Shown here: piece by piece, positions 1-8,052 of the stretch
Position numbering within the stretch: the first letter of the stretch is position 1
Layout of the letters: each line of letters starts with the position of its first letter
Source: Candidatus Latescibacterota bacterium
GTDB lineage: Bacteria; Latescibacterota; UBA2968; UBA8231
Reading direction: 5' to 3'
DNA: 37,214 nucleotides
Assembly (NCBI GenBank): GCA_009691525.1
Contig: SICG01000023.1
Coordinates: forward strand, 1 to 37,214
The notes under the pieces: model-generated
What the model was told of the DNA's origin: nothing
The model's database searches: none
Seen by the model: the letters and a program-made list of their open reading frames with translations, nothing else
Program-made: the position numbers and the translations under genes

Positions 1-2
1 GT

Positions 3-668
3 TTCGAGGAGTGGTCGAAGAGTCCTCAGGCCGTTGATCTGAATGAGGACGGGGTAGTAGATCACAAGGATTACGATCTAGTGATATCGTCAAACAGCGG
101 CGGAGGCAATCCACCGCCGGGCGGTACGACTCCCCCACCCTCGGGTGGGGCCACACCTCCTCCAGCGGGTGGTACAACACCGCCCCCAGCTGGCGGGACG
201 ACGCCTCCTCCGGCTGGTGACAATACGCCACCGCCGGGCGGTACGACTCCCCCACCCTATGGTGGGCCCACACCTCCTCCAGCGGGTGGTACAACACCGC
301 CCCCAGCTGGCGGGACGACGCCTCCTCCGGCTGGTGACAAGACGCCACCGCCGGCAAGTGCAGGGAAGGTAACGGGAGTCAGCATTCCGCAGAATTTTGC
401 GCTGGATGCCAACTATCCCAATCCCTTCAACCCGGAGACGACCATCGGCTACCAGCTTCCGGGTGCAGCCCAGGTGTATCTGGAGATCTACGACGTGCTG
501 GGCCAGAAGGTGCGGACGCTGGTGCAGCAGGTGGAGCCGGCAGGGTACCACAGTGCAATGTGGGATGGCCGGGATGATGGAGGCAGCGCGCTTGCCGGTG
601 GGATGTACTTCTACCGGCTGCAGGCTGGGGAATTCACCCAGACGCGCAAGTTGCTGCTGCTGAAGTAG
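3..668 (+). CDS. C-terminal part of a secreted/surface protein: dockerin-like EF-hand segment, Pro-rich linker repeats, FlgD-like/T9SS-type C-terminal domain (5' end outside window)
   Basis: The frame is open from base 3 (FEEWSKSPQAVDLNEDGVVDHKDYDLVISSNSGGG...), so the GTG at 81 is probably not the start. The C-terminus YPNPFNPETTIGYQLPGAAQVYLEIYDVLGQKVRTLV...AGMYFYRLQAGEFTQTRKLLLLK is a typical FlgD-like/sorting-type domain. Confidence 0.85.
   Translation, partial: FEEWSKSPQAVDLNEDGVVDHKDYDLVISSNSGGGNPPPGGTTPPPSGGATPPPAGGTTPPPAGGTTPPPAGDNTPPPGGTTPPPYGGPTPPPAGGTTPPPAGGTTPPPAGDKTPPPASAGKVTGVSIPQNFALDANYPNPFNPETTIGYQLPGAAQVYLEIYDVLGQKVRTLVQQVEPAGYHSAMWDGRDDGGSALAGGMYFYRLQAGEFTQTRKLLLLK
111..355 (+). 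repeat. 117-bp (39-aa) higher-order tandem repeat, two copies plus a partial third, built from GGTTPPPA-type subunits
   Basis: 'ccaccgccgg' recurs at 111, 228 and 345, a period of 117 bp. The 39-aa units PPPGGTTPPPSGGATPPPAGGTTPPPAGGTTPPPAGDNT and PPPGGTTPPPYGGPTPPPAGGTTPPPAGGTTPPPAGDKT differ at 3 residues. Confidence 0.9.
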
Positions 669-686
669 ACGGCGACACGCAACACA

Positions 687-723
687 AGGGGCGGCCTGCA
701 ATAGCGGGCTGCCCCTTTTTTTG
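687..723 (+). terminator. Rho-independent terminator
   Basis: GGGGCGGCCT-gcaatagc-GGGCTGCCCC stem (with G-T pairs) followed by TTTTTTT, just after the stop at 668. Confidence 0.8.
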
Positions 724-733
724 TCCGGTCAGA

Positions 734-1462
734 TCAGCGCAGTTTGCGGACAGTGCCTTCGGTGCCGTCCACTTCCACCAACATCCGGGGCCGGATGCGG
801 CGGGTGGCCTCGCCCGTATCTACCACGCAGGGGATGCCGCGCTCGCGGGCGATGATGGCGGCGTGGCAGAGGGTGCCGCCGATATCGGTGCCGATGCCGG
901 CCACCCGGTCGAAGTGGGAGGCCAGCTCCGGGCGGGTCATGGGGGCCACCAGGATGCAGCCGGTGTGGACCAGGCGGTAGTCCGAGTTCCTGGCGATGAC
1001 TACCGCCTTGCCCGAGGTCCGGCCCGGTGAGGCGGGCAGGCCGCGGACCAGCAGGGCCTCGTCCTGAATTGCCGAGGTAGGGGTTAGCGTTTCGTCTTCG
1101 GGATCGTGCCGGCTCTCTTCGAAGACGCGGCGCAGTTGCTCAATTTCGCGGTGGACGTAAGCCCGCTCCACAGCGAACTCGATGTGCATGACCCCCACGG
1201 CAGTGTCGAGGGCGATGATGCGGTCGGAGATGGGCAGTTGTTCGTCGAGCAGGGCATCGAAGTAGGGCTGCTTCCTGGGCTGAACCACCTGCTTGAAGAA
1301 CTGCAGGGCTTGGCCGGCCTGGATCAACTGGTCGAGCAGGCGGGCCTCGTTGCGGTCCGAGCGCTTTTTCTGGTACGCGCCGATGCAGCGGTAGGTCTCG
1401 TGCAGCAGGGGCAGGAGCGCATCGACCTCGGCGGCGAAATAGGTGCGGATCTTGTTGGCCAT
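734..1462 (-). CDS. Standalone PEP-utilising-enzyme mobile (phosphohistidine swivel) domain protein
   Basis: GLPASPGRTSGKAVVI...ILVAPMTRPEL...AGIGTDIGGTLCHAAIIARERGIPCVVDTGEAT matches the swivel domain of PEP synthase/PPDK, including the CHAAI catalytic His. The N-terminal ~120 aa are helical and unassigned. Confidence 0.85.
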   Translation of the reverse strand: MANKIRTYFAAEVDALLPLLHETYRCIGAYQKKRSDRNEARLLDQLIQAGQALQFFKQVVQPRKQPYFDALLDEQLPISDRIIALDTAVGVMHIEFAVERAYVHREIEQLRRVFEESRHDPEDETLTPTSAIQDEALLVRGLPASPGRTSGKAVVIARNSDYRLVHTGCILVAPMTRPELASHFDRVAGIGTDIGGTLCHAAIIARERGIPCVVDTGEATRRIRPRMLVEVDGTEGTVRKLR

Positions 1463-1553
1463 CGGCTTATATCATGTCGAAGTCGATTTTGGGAGGGAGC
1501 ATTCCAGAGATACCCCAAGACGGATGCATGTTCAGGGAGGAGTATTGGTTTTG

Positions 1554-3053
1554 TCAGATATACCGCTTCGCTGCCGGCCAGATCTGGGCCAGCGGTACTT
1601 TGGGTCCCCGGCACACAAAGATCGGCAGGTCCCGCTCGTAGGGCATTGCGTACTCATGGGTGTGGACTGCGACTTGGGCCACGGATTCGTAGAAGGGCAG
1701 GTAGTCGTCAGGGTGACCGCCCACGGCGAGGAGCACCTGGCCGCTTTGCCCGTGGGTGCCCCAGAGCCAGTAGTTGTTGTGGCCGCACAGGGCCGGAGGC
1801 AGGCCGTATTGGGGGCCGAAGAAGTCGAGGGCGCCGGCCTCGCCGTAGTTCTGGGCATAGAGCGATGCCTGGGTCTGTTCGGCGGAGGACAGGGTGCGGT
1901 ACACCCGGGCCACCTGCACGGTCAGCTCGGGCCAGCCGCAGCGGTCGGCCAGGTGCTGGGGCAGGGCAGCGGCTTCGTGTCGCTCGGTCTTCACCTCGCC
2001 CATGCCCAGGGCGGCAGTGCAGCGGATGAGGGTCGCGGGAGACAGCAGGGGCAGGGCAAGGGGCAGGACGAGGGCGCCACCTAGGGCCAGCAGCAGGCCG
2101 TAGGTGGCAAACCAGCGTCGGGACAGGTGGTACTCGCCGAGTACTGCGCCGGCGGCCAGCAGCAGCGGAAAGATCGGCGACAGGTAATAGGGTTTGCCCC
2201 GCTGGATCACCAAGAAGGCCAAGAGCGCGACAAAGGCGATGCCGAAACAGCGGCACTGCTTTAAACGCGGATGGAAGAGGAGGCCCAGTGCTCCGCCTGC
2301 CCACAGCGGGAGCGCCAAAGGGTGCTGGTAGAGTAGCTGCGCCGAGAGGTACTCCAGGGGCGAGAGCAGGTAGTTCTTCTGCGCCTGGGCGTTGCGCAAA
2401 AATTCGAGGGTGGGCTTGTGGTGGGCCTGCTGCCAGAGCAGGTTGGGCAGGATGAGCAAGAGGGCCAGGCCACCCCCCAGCCAGCACCAGCGGGTGAAGA
2501 GCAGCCGGCGCTGCGGGGTGAGCAGCAGGCCCAGGACCAGCGCTGCGGCGAAGAAGGCCAGGCTGTGTTTGTTCTGCAGGCCCAGGCCGGTCAGGGCCCC
2601 CAGCCAGAGCCAGAGTCTGGGATCGCCCCCGCGCAGCAGGCGCAGGAGCAGGAGGGCGCAGCCCATCCAGTACAGGGACTCGAAGGCATTCATGGAATAG
2701 AAATCGCCCAGGCTCAGGCAGATCGGGGCGACGAGCACCCCCAGGCCGGCCAAGGCCTGGGCCCGCTCCCTGCCGCCCAATTCGCGTGCCAGCAGGGCGG
2801 TCAGCCAGACGAGTCCAGCGCCGGCTATTGCGGGTAACAGGCGCAGGGCAAAGAGGGAATCTCCCAGCAACAGACGGCTCAGGCGCAAGAGCAGGATGGA
2901 GAGGGAGGGGTGGTCCACGTACCCCCAGTCCAGGTGCTCGCTGCAGGCGATATAGTACAACTCGTCGCGGAAGTATCCGTAGTTGCCCAGGGTATTGGCC
3001 GCCAGATGCAGGGCCAGCACGAGCAGCACCAGACCAGCGAGGACCCGCCGCAT
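1554..3053 (-). CDS. GT39/ArnT-like (PMT_2) integral membrane glycosyltransferase
   Basis: MRRVLAGLVLLVLALHLAANTLGNYGYFRDELYYIACSEHLDWGYVDHPSLSILLLRL... is a GT39-like N-terminus with the D-E motif, followed by many TM helices. The start was reset to ATG 3053, overlapping the upstream stop (TGATG). Confidence 0.85.
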   Translation of the reverse strand: MRRVLAGLVLLVLALHLAANTLGNYGYFRDELYYIACSEHLDWGYVDHPSLSILLLRLSRLLLGDSLFALRLLPAIAGAGLVWLTALLARELGGRERAQALAGLGVLVAPICLSLGDFYSMNAFESLYWMGCALLLLRLLRGGDPRLWLWLGALTGLGLQNKHSLAFFAAALVLGLLLTPQRRLLFTRWCWLGGGLALLLILPNLLWQQAHHKPTLEFLRNAQAQKNYLLSPLEYLSAQLLYQHPLALPLWAGGALGLLFHPRLKQCRCFGIAFVALLAFLVIQRGKPYYLSPIFPLLLAAGAVLGEYHLSRRWFATYGLLLALGGALVLPLALPLLSPATLIRCTAALGMGEVKTERHEAAALPQHLADRCGWPELTVQVARVYRTLSSAEQTQASLYAQNYGEAGALDFFGPQYGLPPALCGHNNYWLWGTHGQSGQVLLAVGGHPDDYLPFYESVAQVAVHTHEYAMPYERDLPIFVCRGPKVPLAQIWPAAKRYI

Positions 3054-4111
3054 CAGCGCGTTGGTTTCTTCGCTTCTAGCTGGAAGCACTGCCGCCCCGT
3101 CCCGTGGGCCCAAAAGTCGCGGCGTGTTTCGAGGGGCTCGGCGTCGGTGCCGCACGCAAAGCCAGCGCACAACTCGTAGCGGTCCCCGGCCAGGGCGCGG
3201 TATTCATAGGGGCTGCCGGTTTCGGGATCAGCCGGCAGGGGCGGGTACCCCGGTTCCAGGGTCAGGTCATCCAGCGAAAGCGGCAGGGCATTGCCCCGCG
3301 ACCAGTGCAGGTCCACAGCCCCGGCCAGCAGACGCAGGTCTTCCACCCGTCGGGCATCCAGTCGGTGCACCCGTTCCTGGGAGGGCGAGTCGAGCAGCAG
3401 CAGGCTGCCGATCAGGGAGAGGGCTACGGCCCCGCTGCCAACCCAGATGAAGAGCCGCCCGCCGGTCGGTGGGCTGGGGTGGCCCTCCTGCTCCTCGCGG
3501 CGCAGGTCGCGCAGGTAATGGCTGAAGATTCCTCCGGCGAGCATGCCGACGATCGCGGCCTTGAGGATAAAGCGCAGGGTCAACTCGCCGCTCAGGAGAT
3601 TGAAGACCAGGGCGGTGCAGTCGCCCACCAGGGTGCCGGCGGCCAGAAAGAGGGTCAGGTAGGTGAGCCATTTGCGCACCTTGGAACCGCGTTTTCCAGG
3701 GGCGTGCGCGGCGGCCTTGGCCAGGGTGCGGGCGGTGTAGAGAAAGACGGGAAAGGCGATGATCAGAAAGGAGACCGACCAGCGGGTGGCTTCGGGGAAG
3801 TGCAGGCCAAGGTCGACCGGGTCGGGCAGGGCGCGTTCGACAAATTGGAAGAGCAGGCTGCCCAGGTGGTAGGCGCTCAGGTACAGGGTGGTGAAGAGCA
3901 CCAGGTACAGAAAGGCCTCGCGCGCCGGGAGATAGGGCTTGGGTCTGGGCACGGGGATGGGGAAGTCGAGGCCGGCAAAAGCGGCCAGGGCTCCGCGCAC
4001 CTGTTCGGGTTCCCAGCCGGCTTTGAGTAGCACTTCCTCAATCTGGGCCCGGGGCAGTCCCTTGGCCAGGGCCTCGCGCACAAAACCGGAGAGTTCTTCT
4101 TCAGCAGCCAT
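3053..4111 (-). CDS. DUF5671-like membrane protein with pseudopilin-like C-terminal segment
   Basis: AREAFLYLVLFTTLYLSAYHLGSLLFQFVERALPDP... followed by several TM helices. The C-terminal RRVEDLRLLAGAVDLHWSRGNALPLSLDDL...DPETGSPYEYR is soluble. Confidence 0.65.
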   Translation of the reverse strand: MAAEEELSGFVREALAKGLPRAQIEEVLLKAGWEPEQVRGALAAFAGLDFPIPVPRPKPYLPAREAFLYLVLFTTLYLSAYHLGSLLFQFVERALPDPVDLGLHFPEATRWSVSFLIIAFPVFLYTARTLAKAAAHAPGKRGSKVRKWLTYLTLFLAAGTLVGDCTALVFNLLSGELTLRFILKAAIVGMLAGGIFSHYLRDLRREEQEGHPSPPTGGRLFIWVGSGAVALSLIGSLLLLDSPSQERVHRLDARRVEDLRLLAGAVDLHWSRGNALPLSLDDLTLEPGYPPLPADPETGSPYEYRALAGDRYELCAGFACGTDAEPLETRRDFWAHGTGRQCFQLEAKKPTR

Positions 4112-4112
4112 A

Positions 4113-5342
4113 TCAGCTCAGCACCACGACAGTGTCCGCCGGATCAGGGGCAGTGGCGGGCAGGGTGAGGGTCAGGTTCTCGCCTTCGCGGCGGGCCGGC
4201 AGGGATTGGCTGCTGGTCAGCAGGGCGGCGGCGGTGACTTTGGGGACCGCTGCGCTCAATGAGGTGCCGGGCCAGTTGAGGATATGGAGGTATGCCTTGC
4301 CGGTGGTGGGATTGTGCACGGCATAGCCCCAGTCGTAACGGGCCTTGGACAGGGGGCGGGTGCCGTAGATAGATTCGCCGTTGGGCCGCAGCCATTGGCC
4401 CACGCCGCGCAGGCGCTGGGCGTGCTCGGGCTGGATGATCCCCAGCGGAGTGGGCCCGACATTGAGCAGCAGATTGCTGTCGCGGCCGATACACTCGGCG
4501 AGGAAGCGAATTACCTCGGCCTCGGATTTGTGGGCGTGATCGTCGGGGTTGTAGCCCCAGTTCTTGTTGAGGGTCAGGCAGGACTCGAGGGGCAGTTTGC
4601 CCATGGTGCTGGAGTTGAAGCCGGCGCTGTTCTCGCCGGGCAGGTCCTGCTCGAACATCTGGAAGTCCTCGCCCTTGAGCGGGGAGACGTGGTGGTTGTT
4701 GCCCACCAGGGCTTTGGGCTGCAACTGGTGGATCAGGTCGTAGGTGCCGGCCAGGTCCCAGGAACCGCGCTCGACGAAGTGCGGAGCGGGAGGCTCGTGG
4801 CCAGGCCAGTACCCGTCGAACCAAATCAGGGCGATCTCCCCGTAGCGGGTACACAGTTCGCGCACCTGGCCTTGATAGTATTTGACGTACGCCGGCCAGT
4901 CGCTGGTGTAGGCGGGGTGGTGCCAGTCGAGCAGGGAATGGTAGAAGCCCAACTTCAGGCCGCGTTTGCCCAGAGCGGTGGCCAGCTCGGCGATGGGGTC
5001 GCGGCCAAAGGGGGTGCGGGTGATCTTGTAGTCGGTGAGGGCGCTGTCGAACATGCAGAAACCGTCGTGGTGCTTGCTGGTGATGACCATGTATTTCTGG
5101 CCTGAGTCCACCATCAGCTGCGCCCATTCGTCGGCGGAGAACTGGGCCGGGTTGAAACGGGGCGGCAGCTTCTCGTATTCGGGCACGGGGATCTTCTCGG
5201 TGTGCATCACCCATTCGCCATGGCCGATGAGGGTGTACACCCCCCAGTGGACAAAGAGGCCGAAGCGCGCATCACGGTACACCTGGACAGCGGCGGGGTC
5301 GGCCTGGAGTTTGGCGTTGGAGGAGTCTTCGGTCGGTCGCAT
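4113..5342 (-). CDS. Alpha-L-fucosidase, GH29 family
   Basis: DARFGLFVHWGVYTLIGHGEWVMHTEKI...KYMVITSKHHDGFCMFDSALTDYKI...GEIALIWFDGYWPG, with the GH29 hallmark and nucleophile-region motif. Confidence 0.93.
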   Translation of the reverse strand: MRPTEDSSNAKLQADPAAVQVYRDARFGLFVHWGVYTLIGHGEWVMHTEKIPVPEYEKLPPRFNPAQFSADEWAQLMVDSGQKYMVITSKHHDGFCMFDSALTDYKITRTPFGRDPIAELATALGKRGLKLGFYHSLLDWHHPAYTSDWPAYVKYYQGQVRELCTRYGEIALIWFDGYWPGHEPPAPHFVERGSWDLAGTYDLIHQLQPKALVGNNHHVSPLKGEDFQMFEQDLPGENSAGFNSSTMGKLPLESCLTLNKNWGYNPDDHAHKSEAEVIRFLAECIGRDSNLLLNVGPTPLGIIQPEHAQRLRGVGQWLRPNGESIYGTRPLSKARYDWGYAVHNPTTGKAYLHILNWPGTSLSAAVPKVTAAALLTSSQSLPARREGENLTLTLPATAPDPADTVVVLS

Positions 5343-5486
5343 GGGAACTCTCCGGATGGCGGCGGCCAGGGGGATGCTGGCTGCGGTGGGGCTGGGTTAA
5401 AATCTAGACAAAGTGGCGAAGTGGGGCCATGGGTTGTCGCATTGAGGAGCGATCCATCTGGCGGGGTGGGTGTTTGCTCCCCCAAA

Positions 5487-5867
5487 CTAGATTTCGGCGT
5501 ACACCTCCAACAGATTGCCCTCCGGATCAAAGAAGTATACCGTCCGGTGGCCTCGGGGCTGATCAGTAAGCGGCTCGGCGATGGCAACGCCTCGCGCCAC
5601 GAGTTCCTGGTAGCAATGCTCAACCTCTTCGGGGCCGACGCGGAAGCAGAGCTGGACCCCCGGAACACCGGGACGGGGACCACGGCCGTCATAGGCGCGG
5701 GTTCGCTTGCGCAGGACGAACTGGGTGGACCCGAGGCCCAGGACGACCGCGGCCTCCACGACCTCACGGATCTCGACCGGAAATAACTCGCAATAGAACC
5801 GCTTCATGACCTCCAGATCGTCGCACAGCAGGATGGTGTACGTGAGTTCGTTGACGGGGTGCAACAT
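5487..5867 (-). CDS. VOC (glyoxalase/bleomycin resistance) superfamily protein
   Basis: TILLCDDLEVMKRFYCELFPVEI...GVPGVQLCFRVGPEEVEHCYQELVARGVAIAEPLTDQPRGHRTVYFFDPEGNLLEVYAEI. Confidence 0.9.
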   Translation of the reverse strand: MLHPVNELTYTILLCDDLEVMKRFYCELFPVEIREVVEAAVVLGLGSTQFVLRKRTRAYDGRGPRPGVPGVQLCFRVGPEEVEHCYQELVARGVAIAEPLTDQPRGHRTVYFFDPEGNLLEVYAEI

Positions 5868-5949
5868 CGCCGGGTCCTTTCATGGCAGGGGTGCTGGTGG
5901 TGATGGGGGCAGTAGGCATCCGCAAAGGGGCTGTGCTCCGACGCGGCCC

Positions 5950-6027
5950 CTATTGGTAGGTCGCCCGCAGGTGACGCACCATCAGGTCGAGGTCGGCAGC
6001 GCGTTCGCGCTGCAGGGCAGGTCGATC
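5950..6027 (-). pseudogene. Possible C-terminal remnant (~25 aa) of a lost gene
   Basis: The short minus-strand open stretch ...DRPALQRERAADLDLMVRHLRATYQ* has ordinary coding-like composition, is blocked upstream by an in-frame TAA, and is followed by an AGGGGC/GCCCCT hairpin. Confidence 0.3.
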
Positions 6028-6041
6028 TTAGTGCGGGACCG

Positions 6042-7622
6042 CTAGAGCGTCAACTCTTCGCCCAGGCGCAGGGCAAAGAGGGAGGCGTCCTCCAGCGAAA
6101 AACGCAGGCGCACTCGGCAGTCGGCCAGCGCACCCAGGCTCTTCCCGGTCCAGCGCACCGGAGCCAGACACTGCGCATACCTGGCGGTGTCTTCGGTCAG
6201 CGGGGTGCAGTTGCTTTCCTCGAAGCCGGGGACAACCTGCCCGCCCTCGTCCCACACCTCCACCCGGATGCAACCGGCCTGGGCGTCGGCGTTGAGCCAC
6301 AGATCCCCGCCGGCCACTGCCAGCGGTTGAATTTCAACAATACCGGTGCGGCCCGGCAGGTTGTCCCAGGAGGCGAAGCCGTCGCGGCGCAGGAAAGCCC
6401 GGCCAATGGCCGAGGACCAGGGATCGCTCATGGGTTGCCAGTGCTGGATGTCGAAGCCGCCGTAGTAGAAGATCAACTGGGTGTCGGTGAGGATGGGGTC
6501 GGTGGGGGCCAGCACCATGCCGCTGTCGAAGGCGCCCGGCGGGCCCAGGCCGATGAAGTTGCCGCGCCAGGGCCGCGACCAGCGGCGGCCATCGCGGCTG
6601 AAGGCCAACTGCTGCTCGAAATGTCCACGCTCATCGTGGACGGTGGCGAAGCCGAGATAATATCCTCCATAGGGGAGGACAAAGAAGTACTGGATGTTGG
6701 CGTCGGGCCGGTCGCGCTCGTCGACGGCCAACACGATTTCCTCGCGGTGCCAGTGGCAAAAGTCGTCGCTCTCGGCCCGGGCGATCACCCGGCGCGCGTG
6801 CCAGGCTCCGGTGAGCGGGGCGCCACCGCCGTCGTCCATGCCCTGGTTGTCGGCGCGCAGGAGCAGGCCCTCCACCGGCTGGGTGCGGGCGCCGGCCTCG
6901 GGGTCAAAGAGCACCTCGATGCCCTCGTAAAATTCGGCCAGGCCATCGGGCCCTGGCCGGTGGCCGAAGAAGGGCAGGTACTTGCGCACCGGGCGCCAGT
7001 CCGAGGGGGAGGAGGGGTCGGGGGTCTGGCCGCTCAGTTCCCAGAGTTTGAAGTAGGCGACAAAGCGGCCGTACCCCGGGTCCCACAGGGCGTGGATGAT
7101 GTCCGAGGGCACGCGCCATACCGGGTTGCCCAGGTCCTCGGTCCAGTGCCGGCCGTCGGGCGAGTAGGAAACGTACTCACCCTCATAGGTGAAGCGGATG
7201 GCCTTGTAGCGCTGGTCTGGGGGGCAGTCGGGGCGCGGATCGCGCACCACTGAACGCACCGCCTTGTCCGGGTGTGGCCCGCCAGTGAGCATATTGCGCG
7301 CTGGGACGTCGGCAAAGGACTCGATGAAGAGTTCGGGTTTGGTCCAGGTGAGGCCATCCGCCGATTCGGCCAGGCCCCAGCGGTAGTGGTTGTCCTCGAC
7401 GCAAAAGGCGACGTAATAGAGATCGTGCTGCTGCCGCTCGGGGTTCCACAACAGGCGGGTGCCCCAGGTGTAGGGCCCCCGGCTCTCCCAGGGCTCGGTG
7501 GCGGTGATGATCGGGTTGGAGGGGTCCTTGACCGGGGCGTGGAAGGTCTGCCGGCAGTCGCGCACCCCGGCGACCACGGCTTCGTCCAGCAAGAGCAACA
7601 GTCCGGCAGGTTCAGCAGGCAT
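6042..7622 (-). CDS. Glycosyl hydrolase-like beta-propeller protein (GH32/GH43-clan-like)
   Basis: DPSNPIITATEPWESRGPYTWGTRLLWNPERQQHDLYYVAFCVEDNHYRWGLAESADGLTWTKPEL...PDGRHWTEDLGNPVW.... The start was reset to ATG 7622 (MPAEPAG); the upstream extension to 7805 overlaps the methyltransferase in another frame. Confidence 0.75.
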   Translation of the reverse strand: MPAEPAGLLLLLDEAVVAGVRDCRQTFHAPVKDPSNPIITATEPWESRGPYTWGTRLLWNPERQQHDLYYVAFCVEDNHYRWGLAESADGLTWTKPELFIESFADVPARNMLTGGPHPDKAVRSVVRDPRPDCPPDQRYKAIRFTYEGEYVSYSPDGRHWTEDLGNPVWRVPSDIIHALWDPGYGRFVAYFKLWELSGQTPDPSSPSDWRPVRKYLPFFGHRPGPDGLAEFYEGIEVLFDPEAGARTQPVEGLLLRADNQGMDDGGGAPLTGAWHARRVIARAESDDFCHWHREEIVLAVDERDRPDANIQYFFVLPYGGYYLGFATVHDERGHFEQQLAFSRDGRRWSRPWRGNFIGLGPPGAFDSGMVLAPTDPILTDTQLIFYYGGFDIQHWQPMSDPWSSAIGRAFLRRDGFASWDNLPGRTGIVEIQPLAVAGGDLWLNADAQAGCIRVEVWDEGGQVVPGFEESNCTPLTEDTARYAQCLAPVRWTGKSLGALADCRVRLRFSLEDASLFALRLGEELTL

Positions 7623-8052
7623 GGGCTTCGACGCCTCCCATCTGGAAAAGGACTCTGCTCTCGGAGTGCAAGCAGGCCCGCACGCCCCGCAGTACAGCCC
7701 GGTGGTCGGCCACCCAGTGCAGGGCCGCGTTGGAGAAGGCGATGTCGAAACGCTGCTCCAGCTCGATGCGGCTGACGTCCATCTGCAAAAAGGAGAGGTT
7801 GGCATAGGTGGCTGGGGGAAATTGGGCGTTGGCCAGTTGGTTCATGTCAGCGGACAGATCGATGCCCAGGGCGCTGCCCCGGTCGAGCCGGGCGGCGATC
7901 AGCGCGGTGATCCTGCCGTCCCTGCAGCCCAGGTCTAGGAGGGACTCGTGGCCCTGCAAGCCCAGCGTGGGAATGAGTTCCTCATCCCATTGCAGTTGGG
8001 CGGAGGAGTGCTGCGCGTAGTCGCGGGCGTTCCACGGCTGGGGGGTGGTCAC
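7612..8052 (-). CDS. Class I SAM-dependent methyltransferase, apparently C-terminally truncated
   Basis: GTG start overlaps the upstream stop (GTGA). NARDYAQHSSAQLQWDEELIPTLGLQGHESLLDLGCRDGRITALIA...DIAFSNAALHWVADHRAVLRGVRACLHSESRVLFQMGG then VEAHAC*. Resembles the trans-aconitate-methyltransferase-like family but stops after FQMGG. Confidence 0.8.
   Translation of the reverse strand: MTTPQPWNARDYAQHSSAQLQWDEELIPTLGLQGHESLLDLGCRDGRITALIAARLDRGSALGIDLSADMNQLANAQFPPATYANLSFLQMDVSRIELEQRFDIAFSNAALHWVADHRAVLRGVRACLHSESRVLFQMGGVEAHAC

Noticed and set aside
111-355. Short regularly repeated DNA units as a possible CRISPR array
   Set aside because: The repeats are in frame and encode a Pro/Gly/Thr linker. 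There are no unique spacers.
5400-5494. 8-bp inverted repeat AAATCTAG / CTAGATTT flanking ~80 bp
   Set aside because: Too short and too far apart. One arm includes the VOC stop codon. Probably chance.
7623-7805. N-terminal extension of the beta-propeller ORF
   Set aside because: It overlaps the methyltransferase in another frame and is Ser/Pro/Thr-rich noise. ATG 7622 gives a natural start.
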